Of a DNA stretch of 41,528 nt, positions 28,101 to 37,172 are shown in pieces. The notes below the pieces were generated by a model. It saw nothing but the letters and a program-made list of their open reading frames with translations. It was not told the origin of the DNA and made no database searches. The translations under genes were made by a program, and so were the position numbers. Origin of the DNA: Rhizobium sullae (GTDB taxonomy: Bacteria; Pseudomonadota; Alphaproteobacteria; Rhizobiales; Rhizobiaceae); contig NZ_FWER01000016.1 of the NCBI RefSeq assembly GCF_900169785.1, positions 157-41,684 of the forward strand, in the 5' to 3' direction. How positions within the stretch are numbered: the stretch's first letter is position 1; the number at the start of each line of letters is the position of its first letter.

Positions 28101-28812
28101 TCAACTCGTTGCCGCAGGACGGTGGAGCACCAGATCGAGCAGCGCCCTCAGACGCGGCGCGATGATAGCCGAGCCAGGTATCCCGGCCCGGCGGCGAGTC
28201 GTTAAGCTCCAGTCTTTTCAGGCCGGGGAAACCGTCGCCGAGGGGACGGGCAGCGACGCCACGCCTGCACCGCGGGCACAGAGTACGGCCTGGACGTGGC
28301 GACTGTTGCTTCGCATCACGATATTGGCGTTGGGAAATTGGTGCTTGAGCCAATCAACGTCCGGCGTGGCGGAGAAGCTTGGTCCATCGCCACTATATTG
28401 AAGCCGCGGCCGTCGCCCATAACGGGTGGCCGGCTGTCCTTCGCGGCATAGGGCCCATATTCGATGTGCATCAGCTTTCGCGATATGATGTCTGGTTCGG
28501 TGAACGGGCGGATAAGGGCGACGAGCTCAGCCTCGCGGCGGAAAAGGTTGCGGGCGGTGAGCAGTTCGACAACGATCTTCGGATGGGCAAGCGAGAACTC
28601 CGCAAGGATTGGCGAGAGAACGTGCAGGCCGAACCATTCGGAGCAAGAAATACGCAGCATGCCTTCCAGTTCGAGGACGTTGCCAGCAAGCTGCCGCTCG
28701 AGCGCAACCGTTTCCTCCTCGACGCGCAGGCAGGAAGTCAGGCGATATTCCCCGGCCGCTCCACGAACCGGCTGCAGCCGGCAGGTGATGGAAAGCGCCG
28801 GGGCGATTGCAG
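28101..28812 (-). pseudogene. LysR-type regulator, N-terminally lost and frameshifted
   Basis: On the minus strand three frames in turn match one LysR protein. The linker and effector domain start is clear: EEETVALERQLAGNVLELEG then MLRISCSEWFGLHVLSPILA. The frame is lost near 28380, where the next frame continues SATPDVDWLKHQFPNANIV and VQAVLCARGAGVASLP. Near 28240 it shifts again to PLGDGFPGLKRLELNDSPPG and RDTWLGYH, and near 28165 to APRLRALLDLVLHRPA with a TGA at 28101-28103. The helix-turn-helix is missing or unrecognisable. With at least three frameshifts this is a decayed gene, not a sequencing artefact of one base. Confidence 0.85.
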
Positions 28813-28819
28813 GGCTGCG

Positions 28820-29413
28820 TCAGGCAAGTCCCATGACTGGGCGACCGACGGTGAGGGCCTTGCGCAGGTTGGGGTCGAGCCGTTCGGCGTAGACATGGTC
28901 CGGTGCCGCGCCCAGCGCATCCAGCATCTTCGAGAAGAAGCAGCGGGCTGCCGCTGCCGCGGTGATGTCGAAGATCTCGGCATCGGTGAGCCCGTGCTTT
29001 TTTAACCCGTCGACATCCTGCTGCGTCACCGAGGTCGCGTCGCGCACCACCTTGGCGGCAAATGCCATGACGGCGCGCTCGACGGCATCGATCGGCGCCT
29101 TTTCCGTCTCTTTCGCGACCGCTGCCAGTCCGTCATTGGTGAAGCCTTCACGCAACAGCACGGAGCCGTGCGCCAGCATGCAATACGAGGACTTGAGCTC
29201 CTTTGCCGCCGCCAGCGTCACGAGCTCGTAGCGCCTGGGGCTCATATGGCTGCGGATGCTCGAAAGCAGCGTGCCCCAGTGCTCCATAACCTCGGGCCGG
29301 TGCCCGAAGGTGCGGTACATGTTTGGCAGATAGCCGTAATTCGACTCGGCGGACGCGTACATGGACGCGGTCTTCTCGCTGGCGGATGCATCGGGGGTGT
29401 GGATGAAGGGCAT
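28820..29413 (-). CDS. AhpD/carboxymuconolactone decarboxylase-like protein
   Basis: This 197-residue cytoplasmic protein has the CMD/AhpD all-helical core: YRTFGHRPEVMEHWGTLL, RYELVTLAAAKELKSSYCML and AAAAARCFFSKMLDALGA. The putative active site is Cys78-x3-His82 (CMLAHG); the first Cys of the classic AhpD CxxC pair is a Ser-Tyr here, so peroxidase activity is uncertain. gaggagg precedes the ATG. It lies on the same strand as the decayed LysR gene immediately downstream, which could once have regulated it, or a neighbour. Confidence 0.85.
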   Translation of the reverse strand: MPFIHTPDASASEKTASMYASAESNYGYLPNMYRTFGHRPEVMEHWGTLLSSIRSHMSPRRYELVTLAAAKELKSSYCMLAHGSVLLREGFTNDGLAAVAKETEKAPIDAVERAVMAFAAKVVRDATSVTQQDVDGLKKHGLTDAEIFDITAAAAARCFFSKMLDALGAAPDHVYAERLDPNLRKALTVGRPVMGLA

Positions 29414-29482
29414 GCGTGGTCCTCCTCTGTTTATGTAAGAAGGATAGACTGAAAAATGCGGACGGCAATCTGTTCGAGGAAG

Positions 29483-29563
29483 CTAAGATCGAATCCGCCC
29501 CCGGACACCCACGAACTCGCGTCGCGATCGGCTGAAGCGGTGATTGCGTTCGTTGGTGCTCAT
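29483..29563 (-). CDS. Possible 26-residue peptide coupled to xfp
   Basis: The ATG overlaps the xfp stop in an ATGA arrangement, and aggagc lies upstream inside xfp. The frame encodes 26 mostly basic and polar residues ([19 protein letters not shown], then VRGRIRS) and stops at TAG. No family is recognised. It could be a coupled small protein or a chance frame behind a good ribosome-binding site. Confidence 0.3.
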   Translation of the reverse strand: MSTNERNHRFSRSRREFVGVRGRIRS

Positions 29564-31956
29564 GGCTTGCTCCTGACCGGCCATTTCCAGTTCCGGACCT
29601 CCGGCATGTCCTCGCCGTATTCCCGGACATAGGCCTGGTGTTCGGCGAGTTTCGCATGCAGCCGGTCGAGAATCTCCGGCACCTTCTCCTTCAGCTCGGG
29701 GACGCGCTGGATGGCTTCAATGGCGAGGTGGAAGCGGTCGAGCTCGTTCAGCACCGTCATGTCGAACGGCGTCGTCGTCGTCCCTTCCTCGATGAAGCCG
29801 CGCACGTGGATGTTTTCGTGGTTGGTGCGTTTGTAAGTCAGCCGGTGGATGAGGTAGGGATAGCCGTGATAGGCGAAGATCACCGGCTTGTCCTTCGTGA
29901 AGATCCGGTCGAATTCATCGTGCTCCAGCCCGTGTGGATGCTGCTCCTTGGACTGCAGCGCGAGCAGGTCGACGACGTTGACGACGCGCATCTTCAGATC
30001 GGGGATCATCTCGCGAAGGAGGCTGACGGCCGCCAGTGTTTCCATCGTCGGCACGTCGCCGGCGCAGGCCATGATCACGTCGGGCGCGATCGTGTTGTCC
30101 TCGTTGCTCGCCCATTCCCAGATGCCGATGCCGGCCTTGCAGTGCTCGATCGCCTCATCCATCGTCAGATATTGCGGCTCCGTCTGCTTGCCGGCGACGA
30201 TGACGTTGATGCGGTCGTAGGTCTTCAGGCAATGGTCGCCCACCCAGAGCAGCGTATTGGCATCCGGCGGCAGGTAGATGCGCACGGTATCGGCCTTCTT
30301 GTTGGCGACGAGATCGACGAAGCCCGGATCCTGGTGGGAAAAGCCGTTGTGATCCTGCCGCCAGACATGCGAAGTCAGCAGGTAGTTGAGCGAGGATATC
30401 GGCTTTCGCCATTCCAGCTCGCGGGTGACCTTCAGCCATTTGGCATGCTGGTTGAACATGGAATCGATGATGTGGATGAAGGCTTCGTAGCACGAGAAGA
30501 GGCCGTGCCGGCCGGTCAGCAGATAGCCTTCCAGCCAGCCCTGGCAAAGATGCTCGCTCAAGACCTCCATCACGCGGCCGTCGGGGGAGAGGTGCACGTC
30601 ATAGGGCTCGATGCCTTCCATCCAGACGCGATCAGTCACTTCGAAGACGCTGCCGAGGCGGTTCGATTCCGTCTCGTCGGGGCCGAAGATGCGGAAATTC
30701 GCGTTCGCGGCGTTGAGCTTCAGCACATCGCGCAGATAGTGGCCGAGAATTTCGGTCGACTGCACGGCCTGGCTGCCGCGGTCTCCAATCCTGATCTCGT
30801 AATTGCGGATATCGGGAACGGAGAGTTCCTTGCGCAGCAGACCGCCATTGGCATGCGGGTTGGCTCCCATCCGGCGGCGGCCCTTGGGCGCCAGCGCGCG
30901 CAGATCATCCTTCAGGCGCCCGTCCGCATCGAAGAGGTCTTGCGGATCATAGCTGCGCATCCAGTCTTCGAGGATTTTCCTGTGGCCGTCGTCGCCGCGG
31001 CAGTTGGAGACCGGCACCTGATGGGCGCGCCAGAATCCCTCGACCTTCTTGCCGTCGACTTCCTTCGGCCCTGTCCAGCCTTTCGGGCTTCGCAGCACGA
31101 TCATCGGCCAGCGCGGCATGCCGGAGCCACCTGAGCGCGTTTTCGCCTGTATGTCCGTGATCCGGTCGAACACCGCGTCGAAGACTGCCGCCATCTTCCT
31201 GTGCATGTCGGCCGGCTCGTGTCCCTCGACGAAGAAGGGCTCATAGCCATGCCCCTGGAAAAGATCGCGGAGATCATCTTTGCTGGCGCGGGCGAGAATC
31301 GTGGGGTTGGCGATCTTGTAGCCGTTGAGGTGGAGGATCGGCAGCACCGCGCCGTCGCGGGCGGGGTTCAGGAACTTGTTCGAATGCCAGCTGGCGGCAA
31401 GCGGGCCGGTTTCGGCCTCGCCGTCGCCGACGACGCAGGCGACGATCAGCTCCGGATTGTCGAAGGCGGCGCCATAGGCGTGGACGAGGGCATAGCCGAG
31501 CTCGCCGCCCTCATGGATCGAGCCGGGCGTTTCGGGTGCTGCATGGCTCGGAATGCCGCCAGGAAAGGAAAACTGGCGGAAGAGCTTGCGCATGCCTTCC
31601 GCATCCTCGGAAATATCCGGATAGATCTCGCTGTAGGTGCCTTCGAGATAGGTGTTGGCGACCATGCCCGGCCCGCCATGGCCAGGTCCGCACATGTAGA
31701 TGACGTCGAGGTCGCGGGCGCGGATCATTCGGTTGAGGTGCGCATAGATGAAGTTCAGTCCCGGCGTCGTGCCCCAGTGGCCGAGCAGGCGCGGCTTGAT
31801 ATGCTCGGGCTCCAGCGGTTCGCGCAACAGCGGATTGTCCAAAAGGTAGATCTGGCCGACGGAGAGGTAGTTGGCGGCCCGCCAGTAGCGGTCGAGCAGC
31901 TTGAGGTCGGCGTCAGAAAGCGTGGAAGGAGCGGTGTTCGAGGCGTGCTGTTCCAT
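29560..31956 (-). CDS. xfp: Xylulose-5-phosphate/fructose-6-phosphate phosphoketolase
   Basis: Phosphoketolase is a thiamine-diphosphate enzyme that splits xylulose-5-P or fructose-6-P with phosphate to acetyl-P plus glyceraldehyde-3-P or erythrose-4-P. The 798-residue protein has the normal length. Family marks are [72 protein letters not shown] (the thiamine-binding GDG region) and [20 protein letters not shown]. aggggaa lies before the ATG. It is 71 bases downstream of ackA on the same strand, so acetyl-P made here can be used at once. Confidence 0.97.
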   Translation of the reverse strand: MEQHASNTAPSTLSDADLKLLDRYWRAANYLSVGQIYLLDNPLLREPLEPEHIKPRLLGHWGTTPGLNFIYAHLNRMIRARDLDVIYMCGPGHGGPGMVANTYLEGTYSEIYPDISEDAEGMRKLFRQFSFPGGIPSHAAPETPGSIHEGGELGYALVHAYGAAFDNPELIVACVVGDGEAETGPLAASWHSNKFLNPARDGAVLPILHLNGYKIANPTILARASKDDLRDLFQGHGYEPFFVEGHEPADMHRKMAAVFDAVFDRITDIQAKTRSGGSGMPRWPMIVLRSPKGWTGPKEVDGKKVEGFWRAHQVPVSNCRGDDGHRKILEDWMRSYDPQDLFDADGRLKDDLRALAPKGRRRMGANPHANGGLLRKELSVPDIRNYEIRIGDRGSQAVQSTEILGHYLRDVLKLNAANANFRIFGPDETESNRLGSVFEVTDRVWMEGIEPYDVHLSPDGRVMEVLSEHLCQGWLEGYLLTGRHGLFSCYEAFIHIIDSMFNQHAKWLKVTRELEWRKPISSLNYLLTSHVWRQDHNGFSHQDPGFVDLVANKKADTVRIYLPPDANTLLWVGDHCLKTYDRINVIVAGKQTEPQYLTMDEAIEHCKAGIGIWEWASNEDNTIAPDVIMACAGDVPTMETLAAVSLLREMIPDLKMRVVNVVDLLALQSKEQHPHGLEHDEFDRIFTKDKPVIFAYHGYPYLIHRLTYKRTNHENIHVRGFIEEGTTTTPFDMTVLNELDRFHLAIEAIQRVPELKEKVPEILDRLHAKLAEHQAYVREYGEDMPEVRNWKWPVRSKP

Positions 31957-32027
31957 GGATTTCCCCTGTTCGAAACGTGTTCAGGTTCAACTCTAGCGGC
32001 CTGCGCCGGGCCGTTTCTTGATCTGGA

Positions 32028-33212
32028 TCACCCTGCACCGAGAATAGCGAGCGCCTCGTCGGCGATAACCTGCTCCTCGTCGGTGGGGATGACGAGCGCG
32101 GCGATCCTGCTGTCGCCCGCGCTGATGACCGCCGCGTTAGCCTCGTTCCGGCTATCGTTGAGATGAAGGCCCATCCAGCGGAGATGGGCGGCGACGCGGC
32201 GCCTGATCTCCGGTTGATTTTCGCCGACACCGGCGGTGAAGACGACCGCGTCCAGGCCGCCGAGCGTCACTGCCATACGGCCGATCTCGCCGGCGATGCG
32301 GAAGCAGTAGAGGTCGATGGCCTGGGCGGCTTCCGGCCGCTTGTCCTTCAGAAGAACCCGGGTGTCGCCGCTGATATCGGAGACGCCCAGCAGGCCGCAG
32401 GCATGATAGAGGAAGTCTTCCAGTTCCCCGGGATCACGCTTTCCCTTCCGCATGAGATAGAGGAGGGCGCCGGGATCGAGCCATCCCGGCCGCGTCGCCA
32501 TCGGGATGCCGTCAAGCGCCGAGAACCCCATACTGCAATCACGGCTGATGCCGCCCTCAAGGGCGCAGAGGCTCGCTCCGCTGCCGAGATGGGCGGCCAC
32601 GACCCTTCCGCCGGCCACCTCCGGCGCCTGCCGGTTCAGCGCGCTGGCGATGAACTTGTAGGACAAGCCATGAAAGCCGTAGCGCCGCACGCCTTCGTCA
32701 TGCAGCGAGCGCGGGATCGCCAGGCGTCGGACGAGGTCGTCCTGCGTCGTGTGGAAGGCCGTATCAAAGGACGCCGTCTGCAGTATCTGGGGTCGCAGCT
32801 CCTTTAGCGCGCGGATCACCCGCAGCGCCTGCGGCTGGTGCAGCGGGGCAAGCGGAACCATCGCATCGATCTCACCAATCGTCCGTGCGTCGAGCGCTGC
32901 GGCCTCATGGAACCGAAGGCCGCCATGGACGACGCGGTGTGACGCGAGCCTTAGGGAGCCGGGCGGCAGATGAGCCAGCAAGTGATGCAGCGTTCCTTCG
33001 ATGACCTCGGTGAACCGCTCGCCATTGCCGCCCGGAAGCGGGCGCTCGAAGCGGTCGTCTCCCAGCGAATAGCGCAGGACAAGCTTGCCGTCGTCGAAGT
33101 CGATCTTTCCCTTGCCGATCGGCCGGGCGGCGCCTGTGCCGGCATCGAAGATGCCGATCTTCAGCGTCGACGATCCGGCATTGAAGGTCAGGCAAACTGT
33201 ATCGGCATCCAT
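32028..33212 (-). CDS. ackA: Acetate kinase
   Basis: Acetate kinase converts acetyl-P and ADP to acetate and ATP, or the reverse. The start at 33212, behind ggagagg, gives 394 residues: MDADTVCLTFNAGSSTLKIG at the N-terminus (the Asn of FNAGSS is the catalytic-site Asn), HRVVHGGLRF, YGFHGLSYKFIA, and AHLGSGASLCAL in the phosphate-binding loop. The C-terminal segment AVVFTAGVGENQPEIR is diagnostic. A longer frame to 33269 is rejected. It is the first gene of an ackA-xfp operon; no pta gene is seen, which fits acetyl-P supply by phosphoketolase. Confidence 0.96.
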   Translation of the reverse strand: MDADTVCLTFNAGSSTLKIGIFDAGTGAARPIGKGKIDFDDGKLVLRYSLGDDRFERPLPGGNGERFTEVIEGTLHHLLAHLPPGSLRLASHRVVHGGLRFHEAAALDARTIGEIDAMVPLAPLHQPQALRVIRALKELRPQILQTASFDTAFHTTQDDLVRRLAIPRSLHDEGVRRYGFHGLSYKFIASALNRQAPEVAGGRVVAAHLGSGASLCALEGGISRDCSMGFSALDGIPMATRPGWLDPGALLYLMRKGKRDPGELEDFLYHACGLLGVSDISGDTRVLLKDKRPEAAQAIDLYCFRIAGEIGRMAVTLGGLDAVVFTAGVGENQPEIRRRVAAHLRWMGLHLNDSRNEANAAVISAGDSRIAALVIPTDEEQVIADEALAILGAG

Positions 33213-33696
33213 GCTCGGCCTCTCCGTGGAGGTCCGGCGGCAGGAATCACCGCCGGCTTCGATTGTCATCTAGGGCCTTTCACAGTCACGTAAACCACGG
33301 TGCGGCGTCGCGACAAGGCGTGATCCAGTGCCGTTGTGACAGCCTCAGGCGCAGACATTCAGTTTTGAACGTCGCTTGGCAGTTCGGGCGGGGACGGGCA
33401 GGGCGCAGAATCCAGCGCACACTGGGCGGATTGCATCACAGGCTACACGGCCATATCCGGACTTCTGGACGTGCATACCGAGCAGCGTTTGGAGATATGC
33501 TGAAGGATACTGATTTCGCGTTCATGGGTGCTGGCGAAGCGCTATGGTCGCTTCAGCATCGTGACGGGATGCTGATTTCACGCTGGAGCCGCCGAACCTA
33601 CGGCAACGCCCGATCAGCCGCTGTGGGGGAACGATATCGTAGTTTGGAGGGTTTAAAGCAGCTAGAGCGCACCAATGGCGCGCTCTAGCGAAAAAC
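33213..33696. other. 484-bp gap between ackA and tRNA-Asn
   Basis: No convincing gene. A plus-strand frame (33263-33688) has no family features and poor codon logic. The region holds the ackA promoter side, in which I could not find a clear sigma-70 or Fnr-type site, and a perfect 10-bp hairpin at its right edge (33661-33689), listed separately. Confidence 0.5.
33661..33689 (-). terminator. Hairpin behind tRNA-Asn
   Basis: gctagagcgc (33661-33670) and gcgctctagc (33680-33689) pair perfectly over a 9-base loop, seven bases downstream of the tRNA 3' end on the minus strand. A T-run lies before rather than after the stem in that direction, so it may act in processing or as a weak terminator. 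Confidence 0.5.
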
Positions 33697-33771
33697 TGGC
33701 TCCCCGGGCCGGATTCGAACCGGCGACCTGTCGATTAACAGTCGAATGCTCTACCGCTGAGCTACCAGGGA
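33697..33771 (-). tRNA. tRNA-Asn (GTT)
   Basis: Read on the minus strand, tccctggtagctcagcggta opens a full cloverleaf. The acceptor arm pairs TCCCTGG with CCGGGGA; the anticodon loop is CTGTTAA, so the anticodon is GTT (Asn); the T arm is gtcgccggttcgaatccggc-like, with GGTTCGAATCC; and the 3' CCA is encoded. The length is 75 bases. Confidence 0.97.
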
Positions 33772-33888
33772 TCACCGCTTGCGGCGGCGTGAGTGGGCTA
33801 ATACAAATGCTTGCTCGATTTGCCAAGCGGTTTTTTCAAAAAAATGACATCCGCTTGTATTCGCGGCGTTTGTCCCCATCTCCTGTGC

Positions 33889-34185
33889 ATGACTGACGGG
33901 AAAGACAATAGCAGAAACCGGCGCGAAAAGCACTTCGGCATCGATCATACGACGGGAAAGCTCGTTCTCGGTTCCCTTCACATACCGTTGCCGCGCTCGC
34001 GCATTGCCCGCGTATTCATTGGCGTACTGCTGATCGTGTGCGGCATCCTGGGTTTTCTGCCGGTTCTCGGCTTCTGGATGCTGCCACTCGGTTTCATCGT
34101 TCTTTCGCACGACCTACCGATCGCTCGCAGATGCCGCCGCCGATTCTCCATCTGGTGGCACCGGCGGCGGAAGCCTGCCGGTTGA
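33889..34185 (+). CDS. Hypothetical two-segment membrane protein
   Basis: The start at 33889 gives 98 residues: a polar N-terminus (MTDGKDNSRNRREKHFGID), KLVLGSLHIPLPRSRIARVF, a hydrophobic hairpin (IGVLLIVCGILGFLPVLGF then MLPLGFIVLS) and a basic tail (RRCRRRFSIWWHRRRKPAG). No family is certain; the layout resembles small PGPGW-like membrane proteins but lacks the exact motif. No strong ribosome-binding site is visible, and the frame is open to 33811, so the start is uncertain. Confidence 0.6.
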   Translation: MTDGKDNSRNRREKHFGIDHTTGKLVLGSLHIPLPRSRIARVFIGVLLIVCGILGFLPVLGFWMLPLGFIVLSHDLPIARRCRRRFSIWWHRRRKPAG

Positions 34186-34358
34186 TCGTGCGAAGTGGCG
34201 GGCGAAGGCACGGATGCGAGGTTGCCGGAGTGCGATTTTCGGCTGCACTTACTGCAAGCATTCGCAATGCGCGTTTTTCCGGATTGGCCTCTTGCGCGCT
34301 TCGTGGATTCGTTCTAAACGCCCGCCATCACTCGCCTTGCATATAGCAAATCGGATGG

Positions 34359-34432
34359 CCTCGTGGCGGAGTGGTGACGCAGAGGACTGCAAATCCTTGT
34401 ACCCCGGTTCAATTCCGGGCGAGGCCTCCAAA
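34359..34432 (+). tRNA. tRNA-Cys (GCA)
   Basis: The acceptor arm pairs GGCCTCG (34359-34365) with CGAGGCC (34422-34428), with discriminator T and an encoded CCA. The anticodon loop gactGCAaatc gives GCA (Cys), and the T loop is GTTCAATTCC. The length is 74 bases. Confidence 0.96.
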
Positions 34433-34454
34433 TTTCTCAATGCTTTAGCATTTC

Positions 34455-34489
34455 GGCGTTAGACACAATTTCGGAAGGTGTCTAAGCCG
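34455..34489 (+). terminator. Hairpin downstream of tRNA-Cys
   Basis: The arms cggc-g-ttagacac (34455-34466) and gtgtctaa-gccg (34478-34489) pair with one bulged G around an 11-base loop. No T-run follows directly. It may end or protect the tRNA-Cys transcript. Confidence 0.45.
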
Positions 34490-34523
34490 GTTGGCAAGCT
34501 TTTGCCGCGAGTGACGGTAGGGC

Positions 34524-34754
34524 TCACTGGTGGACGCATTGGCCGCGTCTAATTTCATTTCGATTTTTAGGTTTGGAATACCTCGCGATCATACCGGCCG
34601 GGCACCGCTTGTCGTCGTACAGAACGTTCTCGCCCGGAGCTAATGACGAAACGGTCGGCTTTTGCGTTACGACCTTCGTCGCAGCCTCTGCTGGCACGAA
34701 GTCAGCCAGGAACAGAACTGCCCATGCGAAAAAAATGATTATCATGCGTTTCAT
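34524..34754 (-). CDS. Small secreted protein, possibly DUF6719
   Basis: The start at 34754, directly behind ggagggg, gives 76 residues. A signal peptide is clear (MKRMIIIFFAWAVLFLADF, cleavage after AEA). The mature part contains PGENVLYDDKRCPAGMIARY and ends RRGQCVHQ: two cysteines, probably a disulfide. The pattern recalls short DUF6719 proteins in rhizobia; function unknown. Longer starts up to 34871 have no ribosome-binding site. Confidence 0.65.
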   Translation of the reverse strand: MKRMIIIFFAWAVLFLADFVPAEAATKVVTQKPTVSSLAPGENVLYDDKRCPAGMIARYSKPKNRNEIRRGQCVHQ

Positions 34755-35010
34755 TGTCCCCTCCATATATTCATGAATGTTAATATATAGCGAAAGTGGA
34801 CATGCAAGGAACCTTCGCAATCGGATTAGCCCGTCACCGTAACAGTCCGGACGTTTTCTACGCGGATGCATCCAGCGCGCGCCAAGTAATTATTTGACAA
34901 ACAACCATATATTTGAAAATGAGGGGGGCCATCCAGGAGCAAACCTCCAAGGCAAAAGCCGGCCTCTGCGGCTTGGCTGCTTTGCCGAAATCAGTCCGCT
35001 GTGATCCGAC

Positions 35011-35916
35011 ATGCCGGCCATTGAACAGGAAATTCGACAAGACGCGCGCATTCCGTCCGGCTACAGCGTTCAGGAACTTCTGGCGTCGCCGCTGTTTGCA
35101 ACGTCGCTGACGGAAGCGGCAAGCCGTCTTATCGGCATCTATCATGAGGCGCCGCGCTCGGTGCGCTATACCTCCGACCTGCGCCGCTGGCTTGTCGCTC
35201 AGGCGGCACTGGCCTTTTATTTCGAAAACAGAACGGGTGTGAGCCGTGAGGATTTGACGGTAACGCGCCTTACCGAGTTCGGGCCGCTGCACGAATTCGC
35301 CAGCAGGAATACGATCGCTTCCTACATGGCGCAAATGCGCCAGTACAAGCTCTTCACCGAACGGGAAAGCCGCGACAAGCGATTGCGGCCGCTGGTGCTT
35401 TCCGAGGCAGCGGAGCATCTTATCCGCAACTGGTTCGACAGCCACATGGCATCGCTTGACCTGTTGGATGGAGGCGAGCGGCTTGCTGTTTCTCAGGCCG
35501 ACCCGCGGCTGCTCTATTACGCTCATCCGCCCGCTGCCCGGGCGCTCATCGCCGATCCGCGCTGGGACGATCCGCCGGAAAGCCTAAAGACCTTCACGTT
35601 TACCAATCTCGGCAGCAATGTGATTCATGATCTGGTTGCTCGCTTTCCATCCGGCAGCACGCTGTCGGAACGATGCTACGTCGGTGAACTGAAGCCGGGG
35701 ACGCTTGCAAGCCGTTACCATGTCTCGCGTACGCACATCGTGCGCGTGCTGAACCGTGCGAAAGCCCTGGGCGACATCGGCTGGGACGGATCGCAATATG
35801 GCGACAATTTTTGGATTTCCGCTCGCCTGATCGAAGGTTACCGGCGGTGGCAGGCCGTCAAGTTCGAAGCGCTGTCGAGGTCGATACACGGCGCTTGCGT
35901 GCGGCTATACGCATAG
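35011..35916 (+). CDS. Putative DNA-binding protein with two winged-helix segments
   Basis: The 301-residue soluble protein is not recognised as a whole. Residues about 80-135 look like a MarR/winged-helix unit (REDLTVTRLTEFGPLHEFA, then NTIASYMAQMRQYKLFTERE, then RLRPLVLSEAAEHLI). Residues about 230-260 hold a second helix-turn-helix, LASRYHVSRTHIVRVLNRAK, followed by a wing-like LGDIGWDG. The combination fits a regulator acting as a dimer or on two half-sites. There is no signal peptide or membrane segment, and the ribosome-binding site is weak. Confidence 0.65.
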   Translation: MPAIEQEIRQDARIPSGYSVQELLASPLFATSLTEAASRLIGIYHEAPRSVRYTSDLRRWLVAQAALAFYFENRTGVSREDLTVTRLTEFGPLHEFASRNTIASYMAQMRQYKLFTERESRDKRLRPLVLSEAAEHLIRNWFDSHMASLDLLDGGERLAVSQADPRLLYYAHPPAARALIADPRWDDPPESLKTFTFTNLGSNVIHDLVARFPSGSTLSERCYVGELKPGTLASRYHVSRTHIVRVLNRAKALGDIGWDGSQYGDNFWISARLIEGYRRWQAVKFEALSRSIHGACVRLYA

Positions 35917-35965
35917 GGCGGCGTTCAGGTGCCGCTGCACTTCGCAACTCTCTGCGCACTGAACG

Positions 35966-36070
35966 CTATCGTGTCGTTTCGCTGTCCAACAGCCCGCAGC
36001 AGAATATGGCGATGAGCGCTGCGATGATGAAGAAGTCGAACAGCGTAAGATACTCGAAAAAGGCAGACAT
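35966..36070 (-). CDS. Candidate 34-residue membrane microprotein
   Basis: On the minus strand ggaggagg lies eight bases before an ATG at 36070, which opens a 34-codon frame ending at TAG. It encodes MSAFFEYLTLFDFF, a hydrophobic helix IIAALIAIFCCGLL and a polar tail DSETTR. This is a single-pass membrane protein pattern, with a negatively charged short tail. An in-frame ATG lies 18 bases upstream. I recognise no family (it is unlike KdpF or CydX). The strength of the Shine-Dalgarno sequence and the transmembrane pattern support it as a real gene, but conservation has not been tested. Confidence 0.55.
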   Translation of the reverse strand: MSAFFEYLTLFDFFIIAALIAIFCCGLLDSETTR

Positions 36071-36277
36071 GGCCTGCACCTCCTCCATTTCCTCCGGTTG
36101 CAAGAATACCACAAACCACCTCTTTGTTCCAAACAAGAGTTGCAGCCGTGGCCGCGCCGGAGGGCAGCCGGTTCAAGCGGGAGGATTCTTGCCGCCGTTG
36201 CTTACTGTGCCTTGAAAGCGCACGCCGCGGAGATTAAGAGGACGGGTGACAATGCCGCGTTCAAGGGGCGAGAGGAT

Positions 36278-36943
36278 ATGATGGATTTCGAAGCAGCACG
36301 CGCAAAGATGGTCGACAACCAGATCCGTACGACGGACGTCACGTCGCATTCGGTGCTGACGGCCTTCCTGACGGTGCCGCGCGAGGTGTTCGTGCCGGAG
36401 AAGTCCAAGGCTCTCGCCTATGTCGACAACGATGTCGAAATCTCGTCGGCAGCGGACGGCAAGCCGGCGCGCTTCCTCATGGAGGCTTCGCCGCTGGCAA
36501 AGCTGCTGCAACTCGCTGCCATCACCAAGGATGATGCGGTTCTCGAAGTCGGCTGCGGCACGGGTTATACCTCGGCCCTGCTGTCGATGATTGCCGGTTC
36601 GGTCGTCGCCCTTGAATGCGACGAGACGCTCGCAGCCGAAGCGAAGAATAATCTTGCCGGTTACACGAACGTCTCCGTCGTCATCGGCGCCCTGGAGCAG
36701 GGCAACAGTGCCGGCGCACCCTACGACCTGATCTTCATCAACGGCTCCGTGGAGGAGGTTCCGGCAGCGCTTCTCGGCCAGCTCGCCGAAGGCGGCCGCC
36801 TCGTTACCGTCCAGGGCTACGGCCACGCGGCCCGCGCCAAGGTGTTCTTCAGCGAGAACGGCGCTGTTTCGGAAAATGTGTTCTTCAACGCTTCGGTCAA
36901 GCCACTGCCGGGCTTTGCCAAGGTTCGAGAGTTCGTCTTCTGA
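36278..36943 (+). CDS. pcm: Protein-L-isoaspartate O-methyltransferase family protein
   Basis: PCMT-family enzymes use S-adenosylmethionine to repair isoaspartate in proteins. The 221-residue product begins MMDFEAARAKMVDNQIRTTDV, then VPREVFVPEKSKALAYVDND. The SAM-binding motif I is VLEVGCGTGYTSALLS (about residues 87-102), and PYDLIFINGSVEEVP follows. agagga precedes the double ATG. The frame is open up to 36098, but that part is not like the family. This subgroup, common in rhizobia next to popZ and valS, may have a different substrate from true Pcm, as the canonical active-site residues were not all verified. Confidence 0.88.
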   Translation: MMDFEAARAKMVDNQIRTTDVTSHSVLTAFLTVPREVFVPEKSKALAYVDNDVEISSAADGKPARFLMEASPLAKLLQLAAITKDDAVLEVGCGTGYTSALLSMIAGSVVALECDETLAAEAKNNLAGYTNVSVVIGALEQGNSAGAPYDLIFINGSVEEVPAALLGQLAEGGRLVTVQGYGHAARAKVFFSENGAVSENVFFNASVKPLPGFAKVREFVF

Positions 36944-36966
36944 GCGTATTTTTTGGCTTTTATGCA

Positions 36967-36993
36967 ACGGGCGCCTAAGGCGCCCGTTTTGTT
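36967..36993 (+). terminator. Intrinsic terminator of pcm
   Basis: acgggcgcc (36967-36975) and ggcgcccgt (36979-36987) form a perfect 9-bp stem with a taa loop, followed by tttgttttc. Confidence 0.9.
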
Positions 36994-37172
36994 TTCCGCG
37001 TGTCGCAAAAGCTTGGCGGCGCCGGCGTAGACTGCCGCAACAAAGCTGTGCACGGGCGCATTCATTTGATTCGCGCTGATTTTTTTCATGTCTGGGGTAT
37101 TCTAAGGTCGGGGTGATTCGGATGCCCACTCCACGCAATCCGATCGTTGTTGCAGGGATAACGGGGATAGAT

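Noticed and set aside
29638..31134. Plus-strand frame of 498 codons opposite xfp
   Set aside because: Antisense shadow of a clear phosphoketolase gene.
33263..33688. Plus-strand frame of 141 codons between ackA and tRNA-Asn
   Set aside because: The start overlaps the ackA leader region, the product is Arg/Gly/Ser-rich without motifs, and no ribosome-binding site is visible.
35925..36176. Minus-strand frame of 83 codons overlapping the microprotein region
   Set aside because: It lacks a ribosome-binding site and has a random composition; the shorter frame at 35966-36070 has the strong site and a membrane pattern.
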